Shown: piece by piece, positions 44,470 through 53,440 of the stretch
Layout: every line of letters begins with the position of its first letter
Numbering within the stretch: position 1 is the first letter of the stretch
Assembly: GCF_013372125.1 (NCBI RefSeq)
Contig: NZ_CP053826.1
Coordinates: forward strand, 1,116,001-1,180,000
Reading direction: 5' to 3'
Length of the DNA: 64,000 bases
Origin: Campylobacter curvus
GTDB lineage: Bacteria; Campylobacterota; Campylobacteria; Campylobacterales; Campylobacteraceae
The notes under the pieces: model-generated
Databases searched by the model: none
Seen by the model: the letters and a program-made list of their open reading frames with translations, nothing else
What the model was told of the DNA's origin: nothing
Made by a program: the position numbers and the translations under genes

Positions 44470-46406
44470 ATATCGTTTTGCTTTAAGATGATGCGTCCAA
44501 GCAGCTTAGCTATCTTCTCATCTTTGCAAAGCAGCTTTTCTTCGGCATTTTCTAAAAAATAATATGGCAAGCCATCTATCTTTTTATCAAGCATCTCAAA
44601 CCTGTCGCAAAGCATTTTTATATCGCTTGAAAGCGGACTTTGTATCGTCTCTCGCTCATCTTCACTCATAGTTTTTAAGTAGTTTCTAAGCTTTATAAAT
44701 TCAATATTAAGCTCGTTTAATCTATCGCAAATTTTGCCCGCACTCTCTAGCTTAGCCTTACTTAAATTTCCGTCTTGCTTTAGCATTTGTTCATAGCCGC
44801 TGAGGGCGTCAATTATTTTTTGCTCGCCTAAGGCAAAGGAGTGCTTTTCGTTTTTTATCAGTGTTGATTGTATGAAGTCTATGAAATTTTTCAAAGCGGC
44901 TTTCAGCTTTATTCGTAGCTCATCATCATCGCTGGCAGTACCTAGAAACGATACTGCAAAAACAAGTGAGAAGCCTATGGCGACGTCGATTAGACGATGT
45001 AGCATGAGCTCTAAGAAATCATTTTTGATAAGATAAAAAATCATCGTAAATTCCACCATAAACGACGTAGCGAACGCAAACTGACTGTAAGCTCTAAAAT
45101 AATACACGCAAAACATACCAACGATACAGGCTATATATATCATAAAATTTGCACCAAAGACATAGATCAACCCAAGAGCTATGAAAAAGCCAAAAAGCCC
45201 GCCCAAGACGTTATCCTTGCCGGCAGTTTTTACCATATATCTGCTGTTTTTACTCATGCTCATGACTGCGATAGCTATCCAGATGCCATGATCTATATGC
45301 GTGATCTGAGATATGAATATCGCAGCAGCCAGACAAAACGCCAGTCTGAGCGCCGAAAGCGTAGTAGCATCTTTTAGACTTATCATCGATATGGCGGACT
45401 TCAGGCTTGTTTTTTTGGCTTTATTTAGTATGAGCCTATCCTCGCCGCTATCTTTGATGAGCGCAAATCTCGTATAAAGCACGTCAAGCGAGCTTGCAAA
45501 AATTTTATACTCCGAGGCTTTGGCTAAATTTAGCGCTTCATATCTAAGATGTGGGCTCAGGCCTTTAAAAAGCCCCTTAAGCTGTGATAAATTTTCTAAA
45601 ATTTCAGCCCTCAGCGCTGTAAGCAGTTTAGCATCTTGGATATGTCTAAAAGATGAGTCGAGCGAGATGAGTAAATAAGTGATCTCTTCTATCTTATACA
45701 GATAAAATACGGCGCGAGAGTGGTTTCTAATAAGCCTTACATCCTTTAAATTCACGCTTTCGTTTGCAAATATCGATTTGAAATTTTTGATGTGGCCTAG
45801 CATTTGCTTGCTGGAGCTTTCAAATTTCGCCGAACCAAGGTCGCTTACGGCGATGATAGCGTCATCAAGCAAGATATTTATGCTCTTTTTCGTAAAATCC
45901 CCGTATTTAGCAAATCTGCCAAGCTTCATGAAAATAGCGAGCACTCCGCCCAAAATAAGCCCGCCGATGCCATCTTTTACATTCAGTCCGGCCGTCGTTT
46001 GAACTATAAAGCCAACCAGCCCGGTCATATTCACAGCCAGTAAAATTTTATTTAAATTTTCGCTGTAAAGAGTGCTGATAGCGACAAAAAATGCCCACAC
46101 AAAAACCAAAGCAGACAGCCAGATCCCGATCTGGATAAGAGGCGTCACGAACGGCATGAAAGCGCACGACATCGTGATATAAAGCGACAAAAAGCCAAAT
46201 TTTTTAAGATCGGGACATTCAAGAGCGCTTAAGAAAAATATGCCCATAGTGATATTTACGGCAAAGATAGCTCCGCTGAGGTTAAAAAAATAAAATCCTA
46301 AAAAGCCGTTTAACGTGATGGCAAAGGTAGCTTTGAGCGCGTAAATAAGCTGAAAATTCGCCGGGTCGTAAGAGCGCGCAAACCCTATAAATTTAGCTAT
46401 TTCCAC
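44448..46406 (-). CDS. FUSC-family (aromatic acid exporter-like) membrane protein
   Basis: 652 aa. Two blocks of about six membrane helices (residues 20-165 and 345-495), each followed by a cytosolic helical domain. This is the AaeB/YccS/FUSC layout. Key segments: AIFAVNITMGIFFLSALE, GIWIAIAVMSMSKNSRYMV (the FUSC signature near W-I-A-I-x-V) and NVLGGLFGFFIALGLIYVFG. Probable efflux of small organic acids; substrate unknown. Starts inside the ftsL 3' end. Confidence 0.8.
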   Translation of the reverse strand: MEIAKFIGFARSYDPANFQLIYALKATFAITLNGFLGFYFFNLSGAIFAVNITMGIFFLSALECPDLKKFGFLSLYITMSCAFMPFVTPLIQIGIWLSALVFVWAFFVAISTLYSENLNKILLAVNMTGLVGFIVQTTAGLNVKDGIGGLILGGVLAIFMKLGRFAKYGDFTKKSINILLDDAIIAVSDLGSAKFESSSKQMLGHIKNFKSIFANESVNLKDVRLIRNHSRAVFYLYKIEEITYLLISLDSSFRHIQDAKLLTALRAEILENLSQLKGLFKGLSPHLRYEALNLAKASEYKIFASSLDVLYTRFALIKDSGEDRLILNKAKKTSLKSAISMISLKDATTLSALRLAFCLAAAIFISQITHIDHGIWIAIAVMSMSKNSRYMVKTAGKDNVLGGLFGFFIALGLIYVFGANFMIYIACIVGMFCVYYFRAYSQFAFATSFMVEFTMIFYLIKNDFLELMLHRLIDVAIGFSLVFAVSFLGTASDDDELRIKLKAALKNFIDFIQSTLIKNEKHSFALGEQKIIDALSGYEQMLKQDGNLSKAKLESAGKICDRLNELNIEFIKLRNYLKTMSEDERETIQSPLSSDIKMLCDRFEMLDKKIDGLPYYFLENAEEKLLCKDEKIAKLLGRIILKQNDIYSLTSL

Positions 46407-46690
46407 TGCTTTTCTTGCAAGGAATTTAAAATTTGGTTTTTATAACGTAGATTTTCCAGCTTTATGCTAAGGGCTCTATTTTCCTCTAAAAGCATGTCTC
46501 GCTTGCCGCTGATGTCGGCTATGTCGCGGCTGATGTAGTAGATCTGATTTGCGATGTAAATTTTAGGCAAAAATATAGCAAGTGCGATAAACATCGCCAG
46601 ATAGACCATTACAAGCGTCTTAAAGCTTAAATTTATCTCGCGTTTTTGCTCGTCGTCATGAAGCTCAAGCAGCTCCTCTTTTTCTAACAT
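46397..46690 (-). CDS. ftsL: FtsL-like division protein
   Basis: 97 aa from the ATG at 46690 that overlaps the rsmH stop (TGATG). Short cytosolic tail, one membrane helix (TLVMVYLAMFIALAIFLPKIYI), then a periplasmic coiled coil (KRDMLLEENRALSIKLENLRY, split). This bitopic layout directly after rsmH is how FtsL is recognised; sequence conservation is low. It joins FtsB/FtsQ in the divisome. Confidence 0.8.
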   Translation of the reverse strand: MLEKEELLELHDDEQKREINLSFKTLVMVYLAMFIALAIFLPKIYIANQIYYISRDIADISGKRDMLLEENRALSIKLENLRYKNQILNSLQEKQWK

Positions 46691-47616
46691 CACCTTCCCT
46701 TTATCTCGAAAACTCGCATCTTTGCACTGCTACTACGAGGATTCGCAGCTATCTCTTTTTGGCTGGCGACGATAGCCTTTTTAGTCAAAATTTTACCTAT
46801 CGCATGATCGTTTCCGCATTCGCATCGCATGGCATTTGGCGGACAGATGCAGCTTTGTGCCCAGCTTTTGAAGGTATTTTTCACGATCCTATCCTCTAGC
46901 GAGTGAAAGCTGATGATAGCCACTTTGCACTCCTTTAAATTTGCATTCTTTATGCTCTCGAGCAAGCGATTTAGCTCGCCAAGCTCGTCATTTACCTCTA
47001 TCCTGATCGCCTGAAAGGCAAGTATCGCGGGACTAACGGATCTGCCATTTACGCGCCCGGCACCGATAATGCTCGCAAGCTCCTTAGCACTCGTGATCTT
47101 TTTTAAATTTCTGGCCGATACGATTTTAGCCGCAAGCGCTTTTGCGTTAGCAAGCTCGCCGTATTTGCTGAAAATTTCGGCTAAATTTTGCTTCGAATAG
47201 CTATTTACCACATCAGCCGCACTAAATTTACACGCCCTGTCCATCCTCATATCAAGCGTATCTGAATTTATGCTAAATCCGCGCTCATTTTTATCAAGCT
47301 GAAGCGAGCTGACGCCGATATCGGCCAAGATGCCGCGAACGTTTTTGAGCTCCTCTGTGCTTAAAATTTTGATCAACTGCGAAAAATCGCTTTTATAGAT
47401 TTTGACCCTGTCGCCAAAATTTTCAAGCCTTTTTTTTGAAAATTCTATCGCCTCGTCATCTTTGTCACATGCGATGAGGCGTAAATTTTTATTTTGCTCT
47501 AAAAGCGCGCCAGAATGTCCACCATACCCCAAGGTGCAGTCTATGAAAGTGCCGCTTAATCCATGAAATACACCTAAAACTTCGTCCAATAAAACGCTGA
47601 TATGAGGGCTTTGCAC
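46690..47616 (-). CDS. rsmH: 16S rRNA m4C1402 methyltransferase RsmH (MraW)
   Basis: 308 aa. N4-methylation of C1402 in the ribosomal P site. Signature segments: HISVLLDEVLGVF, FIDCTLGYGGHSGALL, LQLDKNERGFSIN, LDMRMD, RVNGRSVSPAILAFQAIRI and IISFHSLEDRIVK. Complete. First of rsmH-ftsL-FUSC, minus strand. Confidence 0.96.
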   Translation of the reverse strand: MQSPHISVLLDEVLGVFHGLSGTFIDCTLGYGGHSGALLEQNKNLRLIACDKDDEAIEFSKKRLENFGDRVKIYKSDFSQLIKILSTEELKNVRGILADIGVSSLQLDKNERGFSINSDTLDMRMDRACKFSAADVVNSYSKQNLAEIFSKYGELANAKALAAKIVSARNLKKITSAKELASIIGAGRVNGRSVSPAILAFQAIRIEVNDELGELNRLLESIKNANLKECKVAIISFHSLEDRIVKNTFKSWAQSCICPPNAMRCECGNDHAIGKILTKKAIVASQKEIAANPRSSSAKMRVFEIKGR

Positions 47617-47711
47617 TTTTCTCTCTTTATAAATTTAGGTGAAATTTATCAAAATTTTACTTAAAAACCCATCATTACATAAAATTTTACATAAATTTTA
47701 GAAAACTCAAG

Positions 47712-47717
47712 TATAAT
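47712..47717 (+). promoter_or_regulatory. -10 box before the aldolase-like gene
   Basis: TATAAT 21 bp before the ATG at 47739, followed by AAGGAG as ribosome site. Confidence 0.55.
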
Positions 47718-47738
47718 GATGGTTTCAAAGGAGCTAAA

Positions 47739-48326
47739 ATGGAGCTAAGACACTCGATAAACGAACTTAAAAAAATATCCCTTTCGATGTTCCGTAAGAA
47801 TTTTTTCGGTGTATTTCACGGCTCTATTTCAGCCAGGATAGAGCGAAATCAATTTCTCATAAATAAGCAAAATGCGATATTTGACGATCTTAGAGATGAC
47901 GATCTGACCTTGCTTTTTTCAAAAAAAGACTACCGCTGGAACGAAGCCAGCCTCGATGCAGACATTCATTTAAACATATATAAAAATATAAACGAGGCGA
48001 AATTCGTATGTTACGCTATGCCGCCGTATACGACCGCATATGCCATGAGGCAAGATAAGATCACACCTAAAGATTATTTTGGATATATGAGATTTAATGA
48101 AATTTCAGTTTATGATCCAAAGCAGTTTGAGGACTGGTATGAGCGTGCCGAGACTGAAATTTACCGATATATGATCGAAAAAGGCACAAACATCGTAGTC
48201 ATAAAAGGATACGGAGTATACGCGTTTAGCCGTACTCCTCAGCAGCTAGCAAAAGAGATAGCCATACTTGAAAACAGCTGCAGACTTTTGCATTTTGAAA
48301 ATTATTATAGTGACTTTAGTATATAA
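47739..48326 (+). CDS. Class II aldolase/adducin-like protein
   Basis: 195 aa. General layout of the class II aldolase/adducin N-terminal fold (HGSISARIERNQFLINKQNA, then DLRDDDLTLL, ending in TNIVVIKGYGVYAFSRTPQQ where the metal-site region lies). The usual histidine pair is poorly preserved (YAMPPYTTAYAM in place of H-x-H), so it may be catalytically inactive. Upstream of the ppiD-like-ftsA-ftsZ cluster; C. jejuni appears to have a relative here. Confidence 0.65.
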   Translation: MELRHSINELKKISLSMFRKNFFGVFHGSISARIERNQFLINKQNAIFDDLRDDDLTLLFSKKDYRWNEASLDADIHLNIYKNINEAKFVCYAMPPYTTAYAMRQDKITPKDYFGYMRFNEISVYDPKQFEDWYERAETEIYRYMIEKGTNIVVIKGYGVYAFSRTPQQLAKEIAILENSCRLLHFENYYSDFSI

Positions 48327-48461
48327 ATTTACTAACATAGGCTAAAATTTTGTTAGTAAAGCGTATCAAAATTTTGTTTTTGAAGCCCGATTTTAAGGTT
48401 ATTTAAGTCTATATTTTGTAAAATACTACATATTTTTGTTAGTGTTTTAAAGGAAAATTTA

Positions 48462-49919
48462 ATGATAACTTGGATGCAAAGAAATAAAAAATACCTCGTC
48501 GTAACGATCTGGATCAGTGTCATAGCCTTTGTCGGAGCGGGATTTGTCGGCTGGGGAGCATACGATCTAAACAACAACAAAGCCACCTCGGTTGCAACGG
48601 TGGGACACAGAAGTATCAGCGTTCAAGAATTTCAACAAAAATATAACCAAATATATGAATACCACAATAATATGTCAGACGGCAAACTAACTCAAGAAAA
48701 AGCTGATGAGCTAGGCATAGAAAATGAAGCGTTTCAAGCCGTGCTCCAAGAGAATTTACTGCTAAATTTTGCAGACGATATAGGCCTTAGCGTTAGTGAC
48801 GACGATATCTTGAAATACATCATAGCCGATAAAAATTTCCAAAACGACGGTGTTTTTAGTAAAAATTTATATTATGACGTTTTGAGACGCGCTAGGATCA
48901 ACCCAAATGATTACGAAAAAAATTTAAAAACCACCATACTTCTTGATAAACTTTACTATGCACTAAATTTACCGGCTACCAAAAAAGATGTAGAAATGAT
49001 GACGGCTAGCCTTTTTATGCAAGACAAACTATCTATAGAGATGATCGAAACTAACGAAAATGAGATAAAATTTAACGAAGACGAGATAAAAGAACTTTGG
49101 GAAAGCAATAAAAATAATTATATGACCAAGACTCTTTACACATTGGATACTTTATATGTAGAGTCAAAAAAAGATGACATCAACCAAACTGCACTAAGCG
49201 CCTACTATAACGAGAATAAAGAAAAATATAAAAATTCCGACGACAAGATCATGCCGTTTGACGAAGTCAAAGAAGAAGTCGCTAAAAACTATAATATAGA
49301 ACAAAGTAAAACAAACGCGTTAGAAAAATATATAGCCGTTAAAAAAGGCGAACTAGCGACCAACGGTAGCATGAGCCTAAACGAAGACAATGCCACTTTT
49401 TCAATAGATGAGATAAGAGGTGCAAAGGTCGGAGACGTCATAAAACCTTTTGTTTATGACAACGGCTATATGATAGTAAAGATCAAAGGCATAACACCGC
49501 CTCAATCTATGAGCTACGATCAGGCAAAAGAGCAAATTTTGGAAATTTATAAAGAGCAAAAGCTGAAAGAACTAGTAGAAAATAAAGCAAAAACTGCAAT
49601 GAAAGACTTTCACGGCAAAGATATAGGGTTTGTCAGCCGAGATATGAATAGCACCATAGATGGTCTAGATCGCGACGAAACTCGTGCCTTTGTAGATCAA
49701 ATGTTTGAATCCCCTAACAAAAAAGGTTATGTTATTTTAGGAAATAAGGCCGTAATATACGATATTTTGGAACAAAAATTGCTTACTAACAGCGTAAATG
49801 ACAATTACAAACAGCTAACCGAACAAAACGTTATGCTGTTAAAAAACAATGAGCTCATTAAGGATTTGATAAAAGAGCTTCAAAAACGTTATGAGATCAA
49901 AGAATACGTCAAAAGGTAA
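48462..49919 (+). CDS. PpiD/SurA-like periplasmic folding factor
   Basis: 485 aa. Membrane anchor at 10-33 (KYLVVTIWISVIAFVGAGFVG), then a SurA N-terminal-like chaperone region (SVQEFQQKYNQIYEYHNN, ENEAFQAVLQENLLL) and a degenerate parvulin-like segment (FSIDEIRGAKVGDVIKPFVY, YMIVKIKGITPPQS). The domain order fits PpiD, a SecYEG-associated periplasmic chaperone. Catalytic prolyl isomerase residues are not clearly kept. Followed by ftsA after 5 bp. Confidence 0.85.
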   Translation: MITWMQRNKKYLVVTIWISVIAFVGAGFVGWGAYDLNNNKATSVATVGHRSISVQEFQQKYNQIYEYHNNMSDGKLTQEKADELGIENEAFQAVLQENLLLNFADDIGLSVSDDDILKYIIADKNFQNDGVFSKNLYYDVLRRARINPNDYEKNLKTTILLDKLYYALNLPATKKDVEMMTASLFMQDKLSIEMIETNENEIKFNEDEIKELWESNKNNYMTKTLYTLDTLYVESKKDDINQTALSAYYNENKEKYKNSDDKIMPFDEVKEEVAKNYNIEQSKTNALEKYIAVKKGELATNGSMSLNEDNATFSIDEIRGAKVGDVIKPFVYDNGYMIVKIKGITPPQSMSYDQAKEQILEIYKEQKLKELVENKAKTAMKDFHGKDIGFVSRDMNSTIDGLDRDETRAFVDQMFESPNKKGYVILGNKAVIYDILEQKLLTNSVNDNYKQLTEQNVMLLKNNELIKDLIKELQKRYEIKEYVKR

Positions 49920-49924
49920 TTATT

Positions 49925-51355
49925 TTGAGTACTAAAATTTTAGGCATAGATGTCGGGTCGTTTCAGATCTGCGCTGTTATAGCGCAACATGATGAAAACG
50001 GCATAAAAATAATAGGCATCGGCACAGAGAAAACGCAAGGCATCAAAAAAGGCGTCATAACAAATATAGAGCTAGCCTCCAAATCTATAAAAAATGCTCT
50101 GCTTGAAGCTCAAAGAGTCGCCGGGACTCATTATGAAAAGGTCGTAGTCTCGATATCAGGAGCTTATACAAAGAGTGTAAACAGCAGTGGCGTCGTAAAT
50201 ATTCCTAACCACGAGATCGGCATACGCGAGATCGAGAGAGCCATGCAGATGGCCGATCACACCGCAGATATCCCTCATGAATACGAAAAACTACACGTCC
50301 TGCCATACAACTTCAAAGTAGACGGACAAGAGCATATAGAAGATCCTATCGGTATGAACGGTACCAGACTTGAAGTGCAAACTCATATCGTAACCGTTCA
50401 AAAGTCATCACTGAGTAACCTAAGAAAAGCTATAAATTCCGCTGGGATTCAGATAGATAATATAGTCCTTTCAGGATACGCCTCTGCCATAGCCACGCTA
50501 ACAAAAGACGAAAAAGAGCTCGGAGCCGTCCTTATAGATATGGGCGGTGCGACTTGCAATATGGTTGTTCATTCCGGAAATTCCATCAGATTTAATGAAT
50601 TTCTAGGCGTAGGATCAGCCAACATAACAAACGACCTCTCCATGGCACTTCATACTCCGCTACCAAAAGCCGAGGATATAAAGATAAACTATGGAACATT
50701 GATAAACAAATCAGTAGATCTGATCGAGCTTCCGATACTAGGTGACGAAGCAAAAACTCATGAAGTTTCACTTGACATCATATCAAATGTGATATATGCA
50801 AGAGCCGAAGAGACGCTGATGATACTCGCTAAAATTTTTGAAGATAGTGGTTATAAAGATATGATAGGCGCAGGAGTAGTTTTGACGGGCGGCATGACGA
50901 AGCTTGAGGGTTTGCGAGATCTTGCTTCGGCGATATTTGACAAGATGTCCGTGCGCATAGCAAAGCCAAAAGAGACCGACGGACTTTACGAGATAATGAG
51001 AGACCCGGCAAATTCTTGCGCTATTGGCCTTTGTATGTATGGTGCAGGAGAATTTACGGCTTACGAGATAGACTCCGAAAAAAAGATGAGATACCACGGC
51101 GAGGCTATATCCAAGCCAAAACCTAGCTTTAAAAATGTATTTGAAGAAGAAAAAAGAGAAAATTTAAATTTTAAAAAGCAAGAGAGCAATCCTTTTGAAG
51201 AGGAAGGAATAGAGCTAGTCCATGATGATTTGAGGCTCGATATCCAAAAGCCAAGCAGCAAAGAAGAGCTTGCGAATATCGCTGACATAAGCAAACAAGA
51301 AAAGCAACCTAGTGCCATAACGAAATTTTGGCATAGAATCACACAATTATTTTAA
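49925..51355 (+). CDS. ftsA: Cell division protein FtsA
   Basis: 476 aa, TTG start at 49925 (AAAAGG upstream). Actin-like ATPase that tethers FtsZ to the membrane: phosphate-1 motif KILGIDVGSFQICAVI, SHS2 insertion domain at about 85-165, phosphate-2 GAVLIDMGGATCNMVVHSG, and adenosine motif GAGVVLTGGMTKLEGL. The C-terminal amphipathic anchor ITKFWHRITQLF is intact. The linker before it is long and acidic. Confidence 0.97.
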   Translation: MSTKILGIDVGSFQICAVIAQHDENGIKIIGIGTEKTQGIKKGVITNIELASKSIKNALLEAQRVAGTHYEKVVVSISGAYTKSVNSSGVVNIPNHEIGIREIERAMQMADHTADIPHEYEKLHVLPYNFKVDGQEHIEDPIGMNGTRLEVQTHIVTVQKSSLSNLRKAINSAGIQIDNIVLSGYASAIATLTKDEKELGAVLIDMGGATCNMVVHSGNSIRFNEFLGVGSANITNDLSMALHTPLPKAEDIKINYGTLINKSVDLIELPILGDEAKTHEVSLDIISNVIYARAEETLMILAKIFEDSGYKDMIGAGVVLTGGMTKLEGLRDLASAIFDKMSVRIAKPKETDGLYEIMRDPANSCAIGLCMYGAGEFTAYEIDSEKKMRYHGEAISKPKPSFKNVFEEEKRENLNFKKQESNPFEEEGIELVHDDLRLDIQKPSSKEELANIADISKQEKQPSAITKFWHRITQLF

Positions 51356-51369
51356 GGAGAATTAAAAAG

Positions 51370-52509
51370 ATGAGCAGCTTCACAGTAGAAGAGAATAAAA
51401 GCATCTACGGCGCAAAGATCAAGGTCGTAGGTGTAGGCGGCGGCGGCGGAAATATGATAAATCATATGATCCGAGAAAATGCTATTTTAAATATCGATCT
51501 TATAGTTGCGAACACCGATGCTCAAGCGCTTGAAAATTCTCCGGCACATACGAAAATTCAGCTTGGTGAAAAAAAGACAAAAGGCCTTGGCGCAGGCATG
51601 AGACCGGAGGTCGGCAAAGAGGCTGCAGAGGAGAGCTACGACGAGATAAAAAGCGCCCTTGAGACGTCAGATATCGTTTTCATTGCATCAGGACTTGGCG
51701 GAGGTACCGGAACCGGAGCGGCTCCGATAGTGGCTCAGGCCGCTAAAGATGTCGGCGCCTTGACAGTTGCAGTTGTAACCATACCATTTGTATTTGAAGG
51801 CAAAAAGCGTCGTAAGCTAGCCGATCTGGGCCTTGAAGAGCTTCGTAAAGAGAGCGACTCTATCGTTGTCATACCAAACGATAAACTACTGACGCTCATA
51901 GACAAAAAAGCCGGTATCAAAGAGAGCTTCGAGATGGTCGATGATGTATTGGCTCGTGCGGTCAATGGCATGAGTACTATCGTTCTTGACTCTGGTAAAA
52001 GTGATATAAATCTCGACTTTGCCGATGTTAGAACCATCATGAGCCATAGAGGTTTGGCATTGATGGGTGTGGGTGAGGCTCAAGGAGAGGACGCCGCTCA
52101 AGAGGCTATGAAAAACGCCATCCAGTCTCCATTACTAGATAATATGACGATAAACGGAGCGTTTGGCGTGCTAGTTCACTTCAGGATTCACCCGTCATGC
52201 CCACTTAGCGATATCAATGACGCTATGGAGATAGTTTATAGCGCTGCCGATGAGGATGCGGAGGTGATCTTTGGAACTACGACTGATGACAATATGGAAA
52301 ACAACAAGGTCCAAATAACCATCATCGCAACCGGCTTCAAAGGCTCGGACAAAGAGGCCGAAGAGAAAAAAGAGGCCGATATGGCGGCAAATGAAGTAGT
52401 CAAAAAAGAGAGAATTCTAAGGCTTCAAAAAGTAAGCGGCGGATACAATAGCGAGGACTATATGACTCAGCTTGATGTTCCTTCTTATATGCGCCATCAA
52501 ATGGACTAA
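51370..52509 (+). CDS. ftsZ: Cell division tubulin FtsZ
   Basis: 379 aa. GTPase forming the Z ring. VGVGGGGGNMINHMI, tubulin signature GGGTGTGAAPIVA, and T7-loop synergy residues NLDFADVRTIM. The C-terminal tail (DYMTQLDVPSYMRHQMD) contains the conserved LDVPSYMR peptide bound by FtsA. AAGGAG upstream; 14 bp after ftsA. It ends with a hairpin. Confidence 0.98.
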   Translation: MSSFTVEENKSIYGAKIKVVGVGGGGGNMINHMIRENAILNIDLIVANTDAQALENSPAHTKIQLGEKKTKGLGAGMRPEVGKEAAEESYDEIKSALETSDIVFIASGLGGGTGTGAAPIVAQAAKDVGALTVAVVTIPFVFEGKKRRKLADLGLEELRKESDSIVVIPNDKLLTLIDKKAGIKESFEMVDDVLARAVNGMSTIVLDSGKSDINLDFADVRTIMSHRGLALMGVGEAQGEDAAQEAMKNAIQSPLLDNMTINGAFGVLVHFRIHPSCPLSDINDAMEIVYSAADEDAEVIFGTTTDDNMENNKVQITIIATGFKGSDKEAEEKKEADMAANEVVKKERILRLQKVSGGYNSEDYMTQLDVPSYMRHQMD

Positions 52510-52529
52510 AAAACAATATCTCCTTAAAA

Positions 52530-52556
52530 TTTAGAGGGTAGCTGCAGCCCTCTAAA
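52530..52556 (+). terminator. ftsZ terminator hairpin
   Basis: TTTAGAGGG (52530-52538) and CCCTCTAAA (52548-52556) form a 9-bp stem with a 9-nt loop, 20 bp after ftsZ. No T-run follows. Confidence 0.6.
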
Positions 52557-52630
52557 ATCATCTAAATCCTTTAATAAATGTTCTCTTAAGCAGTATTTTA
52601 CTTTGCTAACGCTCGTAGCTTATTTTTTAT

Positions 52631-52817
52631 GGCTCTATTACAATATTTCATTGATTTTTAGATTTCAAAGCGAAGTCAAACCTTGTGAAGCGACGCTATC
52701 ACCGCCGATTTTCAGAGAAGCCAAAGGTTGAACGCGAAAATCGTGCTATATGTTCGGTGCTTTGCGGAGCAAGCATGGTTTGCGAAGAGAGTATCAATGA
52801 TTTGTTATAACAGAGCC
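52631..52817 (-). mobile_element. Palindromic terminal-repeat element, copy 4 (short type, complete, inverted)
   Basis: 187 bp, same length as copy 2 and nearly identical to its reverse complement. Ends GGCTCTATTACAATATTTC and TGTTATAACAGAGCC. Flanking TTTTTAT at 52624-52630 and 52818-52824 gives a 7-bp match as target duplication. Stem CGATTTTC/GAAAATCG is kept; one mismatch breaks the CAAACC-TG/CA-GGTTTG stem. It lies after the ftsZ hairpin. Confidence 0.9.
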
Positions 52818-53149
52818 TTTTTATAGGGTCGCAAGCGTAGCGAGGCAAAGCAAAGACGTCCTCTGATTTCAGAAAAACTATAAAGCTGACCGCAGTCTGC
52901 TACTAGCAGGAAAACGAGAACAGCGTTTAAGCAGCGAACAAAGCTTTCCAAAAAGCTATCAAGATAAAATTTCACTTCCTGGTTGCTATTCGCATCTTTT
53001 ACGATCGAAAGCAGGTGCACATCACTCCTACAAACGATATTATATATAGCTGCTCTCGCAACGAATGATACAAGCATTCATCAAGAAACATCGGCGCTTA
53101 TCATTAGAGAAACGACGCTATTAAAATTTCAGCGATAAAGCCTCGATAT
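52818..53149. other. 332-bp gap without a recognisable gene
   Basis: Lies between copy 4 and the DUF59 gene. A 90-codon frame on the minus strand spans 52805-53077 but begins without a ribosome site, shows no family and ends in the element terminus. The segment includes GAGAACAGCGTTT (52916-52928), close to a 13-mer in copy 1. Probably decayed sequence. Confidence 0.5.
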
Positions 53150-53440
53150 CTAAGCTCCAAGCGCCTTTTTGACTTCGTCGTTTGCCATCTCGATATTCCA
53201 TGCAGGCTCCCAAACCAGCTCTATATCGCACTCTTTTACGCCGTCCACTCTAAGCACAGCGTCATTTACCCAGCTAAGTATGAGCTCGTGAAGTGGGCAT
53301 GAGCGTGTCGACAGAGTCATAGTGACCATCGCCTTCTCACCATCTACTTTGACGTCATATATGAGCCCCAAAGACACGATGTCAAATCCAACCTCAGGAT
53401 CGACGATAGTCGAAAGCTCTTTGTAAATTTTATCCTTCAT
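53150..53440 (-). CDS. DUF59/MIP18 (SufT-like) iron-sulfur assembly factor
   Basis: 96 aa. Family signature: STIVDPEVGFDIVSLGLIYD, MTLSTRSCPLHELILSWVND with the reactive Cys, and VWEPAWNIEMANDE. MIP18-family proteins help load or repair iron-sulfur clusters. Starts 11 bp inside the membrane-protein gene. Together with a DUF2249 protein this is a set often seen near nitric-oxide stress genes. Confidence 0.88.
   Translation of the reverse strand: MKDKIYKELSTIVDPEVGFDIVSLGLIYDVKVDGEKAMVTMTLSTRSCPLHELILSWVNDAVLRVDGVKECDIELVWEPAWNIEMANDEVKKALGA

Noticed and set aside
52805-53077. 90-codon frame on the minus strand next to copy 4
   Set aside because: No ribosome site and no recognisable family, and it runs into the element terminus. 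Treated as non-coding.
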